Counted from the first letter of the stretch, positions 11,002 to 22,634 are shown. The stretch is DNA of 64,000 nucleotides from Pachyseris speciosa (GCA_016490735.1 JAEMWC010000162.1:265001-329000), one strand, 5' to 3'. Notes: generated by a model not told the origin, from the letters alone. Program-made: numbers and translations.

Positions 11002-11549
11002 GACATGTACATGTGAAAAATGCAATCCACAGAAACGAGTTATCAACTGTCTTTTTGTCAAGGTTAATTGATCCTTTTGCATATTGCTCGACAAACATCA
11101 CAGTTGTTGTTCAGTGCAAAGATGGCGGAAAGCCGCTCAGAAAGCAGTTCGGAATAAGAGATTTTCCTAAAGCAAACAACATTTACTGTAAATTTGGAGG
11201 AATATGATAGTAATTACTTACTTTTGGTCGTTGTAATTGCGTTGGTTTTTGCGTAGTTGTATCAGATCTTCTGATCGTTTTGTTCAGGAATGGGTGTGTC
11301 GTCGATTGAAGCGGGTAGAAAACGTTCAACGGAGAATTTTGCGAATAGTGAAGGTATACGTTATTAAACTGCTGAAACCACTGCCGAAACCACTGCCGAA
11401 ACCCAAATTGAAATATCTGTTGTTTATGTGATGAAAATTGTTAGTTAGGAATCTTCTTTGTATTAAAGGTGCTTTTTGCGGTGTTTTTGGTTGAGTGTAG
11501 GGTAAAAAATATGGGTACCGCTTCACCAGTGGACACGTGACACGTAAAG

Positions 11550-11640
11550 CATGCTGCATTATTAAAACACGCTGCATTATTTTTAATAATGCAGCGTGTT
11601 TTAGTTTTACTAATGCTGCGTGTTTTAATAATGCTGCGTG
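11550..11640. repeat. clustered palindromic 'AATGCTGCGTGTTTTA' units
   Basis: The unit AATGCTGCGTGTTTTA (or AATGCAGCGTGTTTTA) occurs three to four times, some inverted, giving a cruciform-capable cluster. The overlapping open frames on both strands here are artefacts of the repeat. Confidence 0.7.
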
Positions 11641-11884
11641 CCGATTTAGCACGTATTAACATTACCCCTGATAATTTCCCTGCTACCCAAAAAGACCGCC
11701 TCCGTTTTTATAACACACCTAGTTTGCATTATTTTCACCCTGCATTCGATAATATAATGCAGGCGGAAAACAATGGGTTTGGATGACGATCAGTAATTAT
11801 TCCATTTTGATACATATTGAGTAGTGGTTGTGATCAAAACGGCGGCCACTTCTTAGCATTTTCGGAAGTGCCTGCGAGGAGGAT

Positions 11885-11886
<2 letters not shown>

Positions 11887-11921
<35 letters not shown>

Positions 11922-11932
11922 TAATAAGTAAT
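11887..11932 (+). repeat. AAT microsatellite
   Basis: About 45 bp of AAT units between the TIR complex and the following foldback. Confidence 0.85.
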
Positions 11933-11951
11933 GGTAATAGGACTGAGTGGA

Positions 11952-12054
11952 GTCCAATTCGGTCTGTAATCATACGAGTGATAACAAAATCGGACGACCG
12001 CGCAGCGGGAGTCCGATTTGTTTATCACGAGTATGATTAAAGACCGAATTGGAC
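11952..12054. mobile_element. foldback element (44-bp arms)
   Basis: Arms 11952-11995 and 12011-12054 start GTCCAATTCGGTCTGTAATC and end with the complement, with one or two mismatches and a 15-nt loop. A degenerate relative lies at 45650-45715 (CCCAATTCGTTCAGTATTC and so on), so this is a dispersed family. Confidence 0.75.
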
Positions 12055-12424
12055 GACACGAAGTCTTATTACCAATTAATGATACAAATTACAATTTCCG
12101 AGAAAAGAAGAAGAGCCAAGTTATAAAAGGGAGGTAAATTTTGCATTAAAAGACTGACAAAGGAAGCATAAATTGTTTAATGTCGCTCCGAAATTGACTA
12201 CAATCAAAATGAATGGTGATTGAAACCAAGGTTGTGATCGGTTGATTTAAACTACAACTTTGAATGTAATTGGTTGATTTAAAATACTACTTTGAATGTG
12301 ATATTGGCTTATTGAACTGTCCGATAAGAAACTGTCCGATAACAACTTCGCACGTGAATGAGTGGAAAATAGGAGTTTTATAAACCAATCACAATCGAGG
12401 AAATTGTAATTTTTATGATTATAA

Positions 12425-14600
12425 TAATTATTTATTTATATAGCGCTATTTCTATCGCTATCTAACCGCGCTTTACAATCTGAAACGTGAATAAAATGAA
12501 CAAACTACTAAAATAACTGAGCTGTAAAAATCAAATAACAACTAAGAAAAATAGAACCCGGTAATCTAATTAACTAATCAACTAACTAACCAATAATAAA
12601 TTATCTAGTAAAAAGCAGAAATAGAATAGGTCCCAAGACAAGACAAGTAACTTAGTCTTGTCTCTGTTCACCTTCAACATATTGCCTGTCATCCAAACAT
12701 CAATGTCGCTTACACAAGCTTCCATCATGGCTTTGGCCATCTCCGTTGAGTCAGGAGAGTATCATCAGCGTACAGATGGAACTTAACATGGTGGTACCTC
12801 ATGACATCACCCATTGCCAGATGTGTAAAGCAGGAGTAGAATAGGTCCCAGGATACTACCCTGGGGTACGCCACAGCGGAGCTCACGACAAATAGACTCG
12901 TGACCGTTCACTTTCACTACTTGGTGCCGATTAGACAAATATGAGCGGAACCACTCTAGAGCATTCCCAGCGATACCAAGGCCGTTGTGACAGACGGTCT
13001 AAGAGGATACGAGATCGATAGTATCAAATGCCGCAGAAAGATCAAGTATCACACGACAATTATTGTCCATGGCCCGAAGAATATCATCCTGGACCTTAAT
13101 CAAGGCCGTTTCGGTGCTATGGTTTTTCTTGTACGCCGACTGGTAAAGTTCACTTAAGTTCTTGTCATCAACGCGCATGCATGTCTGAGTGGCTACTACA
13201 AGTTTTCGATACATTTCGAAATGAACGAATGGTTTGAAACTGGACGGAAGCTACTGAATTCATCACATGGCAGACTAGCTTTCTTAAGGAGTGGATGCAC
13301 TACCGCGCTTTTTAAACTTGAGGGCACCACAGCTTCAGTCAGAGACACATTAACCCTTTGACTCCCAATGACGCCAATTGGCGTATAATATAGCGCTTTT
13401 GCTTTTATGATTTATTTCTTGTTTAAATTTTGTCACAAAGACATAATAATGTGCAAATAGCACTAAATGGTGCTTTTTGCAATTATCAAATCCAAAAAAC
13501 CGACAACAATACCCGAATTCCGCTGCATAGCACAGTTTTTTGGCAGCTAAGCCCAAAATGCCAGTCTTTTGACCAAAGAACAACACCAAAAAATTACACA
13601 TTTTCGTGGTCAACTTTTTAATAAAAAAACATTGCCCAAAAATCAAAATTCTACATTTACAGCAAACCTTAAAGCCAGCCCTTGGCATCTGGAGGGAAAT
13701 TTTCCTCTCACTTTTTCCGCAAGCCACGCTTTAGCCATTTTATTGGAGCCAATCTCGCGTATCTCAAGTTGTCTTGTTCACGCCCCAAAAGAATTCTGGG
13801 AACGTCAACTATTCCAGGAACATAGAACCCTTCCATTTCCTATTTCCAAGTTTTTTTGTAAGTGTCGGGCCACCCAGTACTACCAGGAAAATATGACGTC
13901 GATTGAACTTTTTACCAGTCAAAACTAGCCCAAATTGCCTTGGTAGGCCCTGGAATCCTTCCACAAAGTTAGCAGAGAGACAGCTTCGGCCATCCACCGC
14001 CATATTGGCTACGAAGCAGATTTAGCGTCTCATTCAGCAAGAAACCGTCTCTCACCTCTGGCTTCTTTCAAAGGCTTGCCTTTACCCCCATTCCAGCTTA
14101 AGGATGCCAGCCTGGGGGCCTTTGTGGAGGAAAATGGCTCGAAAAAACCTCATAAAGCGGCAAATTTACCACAATCAAGCTTGTTGACTCGGTAAACGAA
14201 CAACAGCCGCTAATGTGCGTGACGTCACACCTTTAGAGTGAGCCCACAGTGAAACAAGCCCGCTGTTATTTCCATCGCAACTCCTTAAATGGAGAAGATT
14301 AGTCCTCCAGAATAATTATTACTAAAAATTTACTAAAAAAAATGCAATAAATTGGTAGTCAAAGGGTTAACTATCTTAGCAATGATAGGTAGCAGATCGG
14401 ATAGACACTCTCTTAGGACTATAGCCGGGATGGGATCCAGATCACATGACTTACGTGCAGTCTTACCAATAAGGTTCGCCAGCTGTGGTGGGGTTACAGG
14501 TGTGAAGTGTTGTAACTGAATGCCGCTGTGCTGTTGGCTTAAATCAGGAAAGGGATTCTGCAGTTCCATCCTTCTTAAATCTAATTCTGCTCTTATGTTG
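12425..14600 (-). mobile_element. CR1-like LINE remnant, split by a TTAA-flanked insertion
   Basis: On the minus strand 14570-14371 encodes ARKSCDLDPIPAIVLREC and DLLPIIAKIV. Reading resumes in frame after the insertion at 13349 (VSLTEAVVPSSLKSA), then gives SAYKKNHSTETALIKVQDD, ILDLSAAFDTID, GVPQGSILGPI and YADDTLL. These are the fingers and palm motifs of jockey-superfamily (CR1-like) reverse transcriptases. After YADD the coding part stops early and joins a 3' tail ending AGCGCTATATAAATAAATAA at about 12425. The motif TGGGACCTATTCTA occurs on both sides of this junction (12631 and 12840), pointing to an internal deletion or duplication. The copy is dead. Confidence 0.75.
13354..14366. mobile_element. 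piggyBac-like non-autonomous element
   Basis: The element begins CCCTTTGACTCCCAA and ends with the complement TTGGTAGTCAAAGGG (18 of 19 positions match when TTAA is included). It is flanked on both sides by TTAA (13350-13353 and 14367-14370). TTAA targets and CCCTTTG ends are hallmarks of piggyBac. It interrupts a LINE reading frame that rejoins exactly when the element and one TTAA are removed. At 1,013 bp it is too short for a piggyBac transposase (about 550-600 aa), and the internal frames (for example 13569-13928) show no transposase motif. Confidence 0.85.
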
Positions 14601-14634
14601 CTTATCTTCTGATTTAGATAATTTACCTTTTTTT

Positions 14635-14766
14635 GTTTTGAACAACTAGTAGATCTATAGTAAAAACAATTAGATTATTCGCTCTCGATTTCTTTGCGTG
14701 ATAACTGATTCGGGCTTCACCCTCATCAGCTAGCACACGATAGAAATCTCGAGCTCATATTCTAAT
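14635..14766. repeat. dispersed repeat, also at 47700-47880
   Basis: Both copies contain AACTAGTAGATCTA, GATTATTC, CACCCTCATCAGCTA and AATCTNAGCTCATATTCTAAT-like sequence. The 47-kb copy is longer on its left (47537 onward), where it also matches 55625-55790. Nothing coding. Confidence 0.6.
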
Positions 14767-15002
14767 AGCCCATTTTACAATTGCATTCTCAGTGACCTGG
14801 CCTGTGAATGGAAACGAGGCCGGTGATGACCTTGTTTTGGTACAGACCTGACCGCTTTTCTCATGTAAATCATGTTGTTCTTATGCTATCTAGTCCACAT
14901 TTGCATGAGAAAGACAGAATTTTGTATCAAAACAAGGTCACCTCCAGCCTCGCTTCCACTCAAAGGCCAGGTCATTGAATACACAACTGTAAAATGGGCT
15001 AT
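14766..15002. mobile_element. MITE, copy 1 (second copy 59861-60096)
   Basis: A 237-bp element with imperfect inverted ends TAGCCCATTTTACAATTG and CAACTGTAAAATGGGCTA. The interior contains a second inverted pair around CTTGTTTTGGTACAGAC and ATCAAAACAAGGTCAC. A closely similar copy lies at 59861-60096, in an intron of the second arrestin gene. TA appears to be the target duplication. Confidence 0.8.
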
Positions 15003-15226
15003 TTTTTAAATAGATCACAACAACAAAAGTGTCAACACTGTTCATATACGGCTCACGTGACAAATTGTTGCATCTCTTTTTAGCCAAAAATTGCCTTTTC
15101 AATGTCTAAATTAATATAAGTATCGTTTTCCGCCGGATAACAACTCATTTTTAAAACATTCTCATCTTGCTAGTTAATCAATATGAAAATACCAAGAAGA
15201 GATAGAAAAAGACAATAAATGGTTAA

Positions 15227-15232
15227 TTTATT
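15227..15232 (-). promoter_or_regulatory. candidate polyadenylation signal for the P450 gene
   Basis: AATAAA on the minus strand lies about 145 nt downstream of the stop codon at 15376. Position and motif fit, but no transcript end is visible. Confidence 0.45.
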
Positions 15233-15375
15233 GAGTTATAGATTGTAAATTAAACACCTTCTTTAACTAATCAAGAATCAAAGTCACTCGATCGGGGAAT
15301 ATTTCTCAAAACGAACATGTTTTACTATTATAGCCTACCATATGAAGGATAGATATCGGTGTCACTGTATTTGTT

Positions 15376-16987
15376 TCACATTCTCTTGATAGCGCGTATC
15401 TTGTAGCGAACAGGAAATTGCACGAAGGCTCCTTTTACCTCAAGTTGATAACCATCTTGGGCAACAAACGTGAAATGCTGAAGCAACCAGGAGACAAACA
15501 AGAACAACTCAACTTTGGCCAGTGATTCACCGGGGCAAACCCGGCGTCCTGCTCCAAACGGGAAGAAATTGCTTGGGTTGGCGATCAGCTTGCCATCTGT
15601 GTCAATATGGCGGTACAGGTTAAACTCGGTTGGATTTTTCCAGGAGCTGGGATCCATGTGAACGGAGTCTGTGTTGGGAAAGACGATGGTGCCTTGAGGA
15701 ACACGGTAGCCACAGAGTGTTGTATCGGTGAGCGTCATATGAGGGAGCGCGAGAGGTACCATACTAGCAACCCTAAGTGCTTCTAGGACCATTGCCTGAA
15801 TTAGGGGCAGATTGGGGCGGTCATTTAAAGAGGGTCTTCTGTTGCCAACTACTTCATCTAACTGGTGCTGAATGTCCTCCTGGAACTTTGGGTGGGTCAC
15901 TAAGAAGGAAACGGCGAACTTCAATGTGGTGCTAGTGGTTTCGTAGCCGGCAAGAAACATATCTTCGATGGTGGCCACGAAACGGTCTTCGGAAAGAAGA
16001 GCGGCCCTCTCTTCATCAGTTTCGCATTCTGCGGCGAGGTCATGTTGGGTCTGAAGGAGAGCAGACATAAAATCTTCAACTGGCTCTGTTGGATCGAAAG
16101 TCTCTTTTCTTTTCCTTAACAGTTTACGAATGATATCGTGTATTTCAGAGAAGGCTTGGAGAAAACTGTCGTAAGTCTTTATGGGCAAATAACGTGCCCA
16201 CGGGAAAAAATCTAAGATGGCTACGAACTGAAAATCATCATTTGTTATAAAGTCCGAATTTAGTTTTAAAAGTCTGTACAGGTCTGGGTTACTTGTATCT
16301 GAACCATCTTTAAAAGTGATTCCACAAATCACATCGGCAACACTTCGCATCAAGCAATCAGCTGGATCAAAGGGCTTTCCACATTGTTCCGCCATAAACT
16401 GAATCAATCTCTCAGCCTGGGTTGAAACACGATTTTCTATCAGAGGAATGTTGGACAGGTACTGACGCAAGGCCGTGATGAAAAGTTTTCGGTAAAACCT
16501 CCAGGCAGGCCCATAGTTAGAGAAAGCAATGTCTTTACCACCTGCAATATAATACGGTAGCCTTCAACAGAGAGGCATGCAGAGAGACAGACAAGCAGAC
16601 TGACGGACAGACAGACAGGCAGGCAGGCGGGCAGGCAGACAGACAGGCAGGCAGACAGGCAGACAGGCAGACAGGCAGTATCGATCCCAACATGAAAAAC
16701 ACTAAAGTGAAAATGCTACGCCTAGTAAATACACAGAAGGACAGATTTCACGTTACGCTTGGCAGTGGTAAAGAAACCAGGAGCCCAGGTGATTTTAGGG
16801 GCTTGGAGTGCCCACTCTCCAGCTCTTCACAGTTTTCGCATGGCAGCGTACTATTCGCACAATGCTCTGAGACTCCCAGAATTTCCCAGGCAGTTTTTTA
16901 AGGTTTGCCAGCCTCTATGAGTTTCTCTAATTTTCTTATGCAGTATACATATATTTATCTCCTAGAGAGAGAGACAGAGAGAGAGAC

Positions 16988-17060
<73 letters not shown>

Positions 17061-19999
17061 GGGAGGGATTTTTTTGTCCTTATTCGTGCGCCTGTTTTGT
17101 TGCAGTGATGTGGTGACCCGGATTCCTTGTAGGCCCAGATGGCTTTTGGCTTCTTAGACTACCGTAAAAGTTCTATTAAGACCCCCCCCCCCTCTCTCTT
17201 CTAACCCCCCCCCCCTCTCTAATAAGCCCCCCATTTGGGAGTCGGTTTTTGTAATAAGCTCCCCCTCTCTAATAAGTCCTCCCCCCCCCGCGCCATCCCT
17301 TTTGGGACACGAGATTTTATAATTATTCCCTCCTATTCCCTCTTAAGAAATACATTTTATGCCGTCCAGTTGCTTTGTTTTTAAACAAATATGCAATAAA
17401 ACACACAGTACTGTTTCCTGCTCGATATTAAATGATAAATGTTTACTGCAGTTGTTTCAGATATGTACAGAAATTATTTAACACGAAAACGGCGTGTTCA
17501 AAGATTTGAAATAAGTCCCCCTCCCCACCCTACCCCCCTCTTTATTAAGCCCTCCTTTCCAATAAGCCCCCTGTTAATAAGGCCTGAAATTAAATAAGCC
17601 CCCCAGGGACTTAATAGAGCTTTTACGGTATTGTAAAGCCGGTCCACAGTCCAAACGTTTACGCTTGGCACCTGAGTTGGCAGTTGTAAGTGTTCCTCTA
17701 AATGTTCTTTAGCATCGCTATACGACATTAATCTTTCTCATAGCTTACCTAAGGAAAAGTTATAAAAGAAATGCGTCTGGGGCCGCCCAGCGTAGTCTAC
17801 AGACTTCGTCACCAGCACCTCTTTAACGGCCTCAGGGGTTCCAGCCATAACGAGCTTGAAGCTTCCAAGCTTGACGGAAAAAAGGCCGCCGTAGTGTTTT
17901 CTGAGACTTTAAAATAAAATATGTGCAATATTAAAGAAGACACACCCACAAAACAACAACGGTTGTCTTGTTGTTGTTTGTTTGTTTGCTTTCATTGTTG
18001 TTGTTGTTTTTCCAATGGCAAGGACGTTCCACTGGAGCCCGATCATCGGAAGCATGTACCAAAATGTTGCCAACACGTTCTTTGGATCGGTTTTCTCATG
18101 CTCAAACTTTTACGTACAAAATTTAGTTAATTTCAAATTAAGGATTGCAAGTGAAAGTCTTTAGATATAAAGTTGCCTCGGATTTTTTTTCTAATTATTT
18201 TATTAGCTTCGCCAACTTAATATACACACAAAAAAAAAGACTGATATAGGTTCTACTAAACAGGCAGGGACACCGCAACAGCTTACGTTTATTCCGTAAG
18301 CGTCTGTTCACAGGGGCCCCAAGCTCACGGTGAGTACCGTATCACAATATAAACAAGATGGCTGCAAATTATAAGGATTTGTATGGGAATCCCAGTAATC
18401 GGTTCTAGTTGATAGATATGTGATGTGAGCGATTTATATGCTTCCTGCGTTTCTGAAAACACACACGCACACTGTGGAAACACAGGAAGCACATAAATCG
18501 CTCAAATCGCGATAGATCGGTAAAATAACCACACAGATAGCAAGCAACATACGTTGGGTGTAAGGCAACGCTTTTTTATTGAGAAGGTTTTCGTATATCT
18601 ATCAACTAGAACCGATTACCGGGATTCCCATACAAATCCTTATAATTTGCAGCCATCTTGTTTATACTGCGTGATACGGTACTCACCGTGAGCTTCTTGA
18701 GGCGCCTGTGGTATGTTTAAAAAAAAAACATTCAGTGCCTCGAAGAGCTTTTCTAATTCCTCCATGTCTCTTTGACATTTCATGCACAAAATGGATGAGA
18801 CAGTGATTTCTTTGTTTACCGGAAATCCCAACACAAGACGACAACCTCGATTGTAGCTATCTTTGGCCGTCTCGCGCAGACACCATCCAATAAATTGAAC
18901 CTTCAAGATCCAGAAATCAACAAATTTAAACACTATTTACAGCCGCTTTAATTTTAACCGGGGTTGTGGAAACGCACTTCACGAATTTCGCTATCTACAC
19001 GAGACACGAGCAAGACATCTTGAGTAGTTTTACGTCAAATTATGAAAAGAAACAAACACTGTAGAAAACAGGTTTGGCGAGATATCTAATTTCGAAATTG
19101 CATGGAAGTGAGGTTCTTAACTGCCGTGACCAGCGGTTCTTATTTTTCGCTTCTCCGTTAGCCTTTCGCTTCAACTAAAGAAAAATAAAATCTCTGGCAC
19201 CCAGGGTACGATCCTAGATGATCTTTATGACAAATCAGGTTCTTGCACACTGACCCATTTCAAATTGACACGCTGGACAATGTGAATGCCGAAATTGAGC
19301 AATTTTGATCCGTTCTGGTGCCCATCGTGACGAGAAAAATGATGTGTGTCGGGGAGCAAGCCACAGCAGCAACAGCTTGCTCACAGGTCCCGCAATCTGG
19401 CGATTTGCCTTGACCTTTGTAACGTAAACGGCGGTGCGCACACGTAAGTTGAGCATGACCTTTGCGTAATGGCGAAACTATAAGGATTTGCATAGGGGAA
19501 AATTGTTGCGAATTTGAAGGCAAAATTAGGAATGATTTTTCAATAAAATTTCCTCGCCTTAACTCCTCTATAGTTCCTTTTGTGTCCTGTCTTGTTTCTA
19601 GGTCGATTTGTGGCGATTTCGTGGAGTTTCTGTTCCAACAGTTTCTCTCTCAATATATCATATATATTTCTGCTCGAGACTCAGGGAATTGAAGGTTTAA
19701 ATGCTTTTCACGCCACTTGCGTTATTCTTAAAATGCAGAGATCGGTCAATATCTACTTTTTATCCTTAGCAAATATTATTTACTAACCTTCTGAACGTGT
19801 CAGGAAGTTTCTCGGCTTTGGAATCCAGGGAAAATATGTTCCCAAACACAGGAAGACTCGTTAAACGCGGTCCCGGGGGCATGTCTCTGAATTCGTATAG
19901 TATCATAATGTAATGTAGAATGAACAGCAGAACCAAAAGCAAGAGGACATTACCGAGGGTAAGAAAATTGTAAATCGCGGCAAGCGGAGACGTCGCCAT
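15376..19999 (-). CDS. cytochrome P450 (clan 2, microsomal type), three exons
   Basis: Exons on the minus strand: 19788-19999, 17749-17900 and 15376-16541, all with GT-AG borders. Phases join exactly (212+152+1166 nt) into 509 aa, the usual P450 length. The protein begins [15 protein letters not shown] with a membrane anchor and the hinge [15 protein letters not shown]. Exon 2 gives [14 protein letters not shown]. Exon 3 gives the C-helix WRFYRK, the oxygen-binding I-helix AGYETTSTT, the EALR (ExxR) motif, and the haem loop [10 protein letters not shown] with the cysteine thiolate ligand. The ATG at 19999 is chosen because it has a good context and gives a standard anchor. It should be an ER-bound monooxygenase for small lipophilic substrates. 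Proline hinge and haem loop resemble CYP2/CYP17-like enzymes, but the subfamily and substrate cannot be told. Introns carry a foldback (18321-18695) and a C-rich MITE (17161-17629). Confidence 0.93.
16567..16680 (+). repeat. GACA/GGCA tandem repeat in P450 intron 2
   Basis: About 110 bp of degenerate CAGACAGGCAGG-type units just outside the last exon's splice acceptor at 16542. Confidence 0.9.
16963..17056 (+). repeat. GA microsatellite
   Basis: Nearly pure GA units for about 90 bp, with a GAGACAGAGA-type start. The open frame of arginine/glutamate repeats across it is not a gene. Confidence 0.95.
17161..17629. mobile_element. C-rich MITE in P450 intron 2
   Basis: Ends ACCGTAAAAGTTCTATTAAG and CTTAATAGAGCTTTTACGGT form inverted repeats with one mismatch, flanked by TA. 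The interior has several direct repeats of the type CCCCCTCTCTAATAAGCCCC. No coding sequence. Confidence 0.8.
18321..18695. mobile_element. foldback/MITE with 98-bp arms in P450 intron 1
   Basis: Left arm 18321-18418 begins AAGCTCACGGTGAGTACCGT; the right arm 18596-18695 is its near-perfect complement. A second, inner inverted pair (GAGCGATTTATATGCTTCCT and its complement) lies between them. No coding sequence. Confidence 0.85.
19285..19390. repeat. repeat shared with 2372-2475
   Basis: Second copy of the 100-bp segment described at 2372-2475, lying about 0.3 kb downstream (minus-strand sense) of the P450 first exon. Confidence 0.6.
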
Positions 20000-20590
20000 G
20001 TTAAGGCCAACTGTTAACTTCGTAACGCTCCAAAGCAAAGGCGAATAATTAGAACTGCCGAGTGATTGATGTGTTCTCACGCCATGCTAGGGCAGACAAT
20101 CCTAACTCCCTTGACGTCACGTTACGCTAAATAAAATTTTATCTGGCTTCCACACAGGAGCCGAAAAGTGCTCGTATTTGACTGTATTTCCAGTTTAATA
20201 ATTCACCATACAGTTGCAGCGCGAATCGATGAACCGATGAACCCTTGACAACGGACAGCTGGACCTGTTAAATTTGAATTGCTTGTCATTTTTTTTCCCT
20301 GGACGAATTCGATTTTAGATACTGAGCACCTTCAACTTTATTCACAGAGGATATGCCATGCTTGGGGGAGCAGGGTTGGCGCAGTTGTGTGAGCACTCGC
20401 CTTCCACCAATGTGTCCCAGGTTTGATTCCCAGACTCGGCATCATAAGTGTGCTGAGTTTGTTGGTCCGCTACTCTGCTCCGAGAGGTTTTTCTCCGGGT
20501 ACTCCACTTTTCCCTTCTCCCCAAAAACCAACATTTGATTTGACTTGATTCTAGTGCTCGGCTAGAAAGATTTGAGACTTTAATAAAAGC

Positions 20591-20600
<10 letters not shown>
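19672..20600. repeat. P450 first-exon duplication, copy B
   Basis: Counterpart of 3285-4560, without the 309-bp insertion and with a fuller SINE. It contains the first exon and proximal 5' flank of the complete P450 gene, so the duplicated block presumably includes its promoter. Confidence 0.8.

Positions 20601-20665
<65 letters not shown>
20368..20665 (+). mobile_element. tRNA-derived SINE with ATT tail
   Basis: The head has RNA polymerase III promoter boxes: A box TTGGCGCAGTTGTG and B box GGTTTGATTCCC, spaced as in a tRNA. The body runs to GCTAGAAAGATTTGAGACTT and the tail is about 75 bp of pure ATT. A relative without the head is at 4285-4560. No protein. Confidence 0.75.
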
Positions 20666-20699
20666 AAGTGGAACCGTTAAAAGTAAATTATAATTATTT

Positions 20700-21330
20700 T
20701 CACCTGATAAGTTCTCATATTTAAATACTTAAAATGATATTATGAAAAAGTTTTCGGGTTTCGTTTGTTTTCTGTTTAGCCCTTTAACGTTTATACAGAA
20801 CATCATGGTCCGAGGGTGTCCAAAATTGTAAAGGATATTGGTTAATATTTCCTTTTCAGTCATACAGATAGTTACAGTAAGTATAATTGTACTGTGCAGT
20901 TCAGTCCACAAAATATCCATAACCCCCCCACGGAATTGAAGGTCAATGGAAATTGCAAAGGGGAGGGGGGGGGATGGAGGATTATGGGGGTGTGGCAAAA
21001 CCAAACATGCCAAAAGGTTTTGATTGAAACGTATGGAGATAAATTGGAAATTCCAAAGGGTTGGTGCTATTGCAAATTAAAACACCTCCCATGGGCCGGG
21101 GGAGGTATGCATATTTTTCTGGAACCACACATTCAAAGACGCAATGCTCCATGGTCATTGCTTTGCTTGGTTACCCTCACACTACTAGCATTAGCAATTA
21201 TGTCTTCTTCTTAATGTTGAACCTCACTGTCCTTTTTTGAAATACAACATCGTGTCACAGCAGAATTTATATAGAGGCAAACTCTTCAGTTATGACACAA
21301 CTACCAATAAAATTGCTATAACCTAATTTT
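20700..21330. other. unrecognised non-coding stretch
   Basis: Overlapping open frames on both strands (20894-21214 plus, 20729-21013 minus) show no recognisable motif and cover a G-rich tract near 20960-20975. Nothing assigned. Confidence 0.3.
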
Positions 21331-21649
21331 TTTTTTTTTTTTTTTTTTACATTGAGAAAAAAGGATCAGTAACAAACTTGGGCAAATTTTGTACAGTGAT
21401 AACTGTTCAGGGTTCTGCATCTCATCAATGCAAAATGTAAGGTGCAGGCCGCTAATAACTAAAATTGAGAAATGTCATCTCATATGCTGCAGGCCTGATC
21501 GATTGTCAACTTGACCAATGTTTTTGTGCCACAAATTACAAATTAGGCTTATTCAAATCTGGCTGTGACCACATATTAATTCCAGTTATAAGCAAATGCA
21601 CTCTGTAGTTACAGCCATAGATATATACATTTTTTAGTTGTGTTTTTTA

Positions 21650-22225
21650 CTACCATTTGTGTTCAACTTTGAAGCGTGAACGTTTTTTCTCGCATGTATA
21701 TTTTTCAAACGAAACCGTTTGTTTCCCAGACAACTCTGTCGACTGGACCAATGAAAATGTTTCGTTTGGAGCACGAAACTATGGATTTTTGTGAAACAAA
21801 CGTTGCACATTTCGCTCACGTGGTGCGCAGGTTTGACAAAATTAAAGACATTTGTTTTGGACGTTCCGTGTCATTGCAACTTCAGAAAGATGGAGATGCG
21901 AAAAGTGAACAAATTCGGACGAACCTCAGTATCGCACTGGAATTGCTTTGGATCAAGACATGAAATCACTAATAATAGATAGACTTCTCCAGGAAGATCG
22001 TTTCGTTATTTTTCTAGGCCGGGAAGTGAAGCTTTAATTTCTGTGAACACCATTACAAATATTTGGAGAAATTCTCGATTAATCCTCGAGCTAAAGGAGG
22101 TACCAAGTGTAGTAAATTAACAGAAGACGATCTAGAACTTACAGAAGTTATGAAAATTGAAAAGCCGTCTGTCTCACTTGCAGCAATAATAAGTTGTCTT
22201 GAAGAAATGGACGAAAAATGATTAA
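21650..22225 (+). other. possible decayed coding remnant, unidentified
   Basis: Plus-strand frames contain 21676-21963 (start MNVFSRMYIF) and, in another frame at about 22040-22220, FCEHHYKYLEKF followed by KCSKLTEDDLELTEVMKIEK. The second stretch has a biased, protein-like composition and could be a relic of a transposase or host exon. The family was not recognised and no splice structure was established. Confidence 0.25.
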
Positions 22226-22467
22226 TGGACGTCTTGTCTGACGCACATTTTCCCGGGTGCAGTTTGAATTTACAGTTGCTGTTCTGTAATTTGTCAAGTT
22301 GAGTATCAAATCTGAACTGTTCAAGAGTTAAGCGTTCGCTAATTTGAAAATATAGCTGCAAATATTCTGTTGAGTTACATGATCTGTGGTCAATTTCTAA
22401 CAAAATAAATATTAAATACACTGAGTTCAAAAGAAGATGTAATTACGTGCATTCTAGCAGAAATAAC

Positions 22468-22634
22468 AGGGGCGTAGCCAGGATTTTTCAAAGGGGGGTC
22501 ACACTGTGTCAAACAGAGGGTATTCATCAGATTGCCATCTGAATATTGTAGGTTGTTTTCTTAAAAAAAAAAAAAAAAAAAGGCTTACAAAGGCGGGGTC
22601 ACGGGCACCCCAGGACCCCCCTCGCTACGCCCTT
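22468..22634. mobile_element. MITE with 'GGGGCGTAGCC' ends
   Basis: Left end AGGGGCGTAGCCAGGATTTT, right end GCTACGCCCT preceded by a C-rich stretch. The interior has a poly-A tract. Terminal inverted repeats are short and the copy is degraded. This end sequence is familiar from dispersed repeats in many invertebrate genomes. Confidence 0.6.

Larger units (their letters stand above)
10400..11890. mobile_element. nested terminal-inverted-repeat complex
   Basis: Several inverted repeats are stacked. The inner element at 10781-11799 has 45-50 bp nearly perfect inverted ends (TAATTACTGATCGTCATCC and its complement). Beside it, 10564-10778 has 32-bp arms (TAGATAATTACTGAGG). Inside lie a 40-bp hairpin (10907-11001) and a multi-copy palindrome (11550-11640). 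The outer flank at 11815-11885 resembles the dispersed repeat at 47600-47690 and 55690-55770. No transposase motif was found in the interior. Confidence 0.65.

Noticed and set aside
16905..17108. ORF with long ER/RE repeats
   Set aside because: Translation of a GA microsatellite within the P450 intron.
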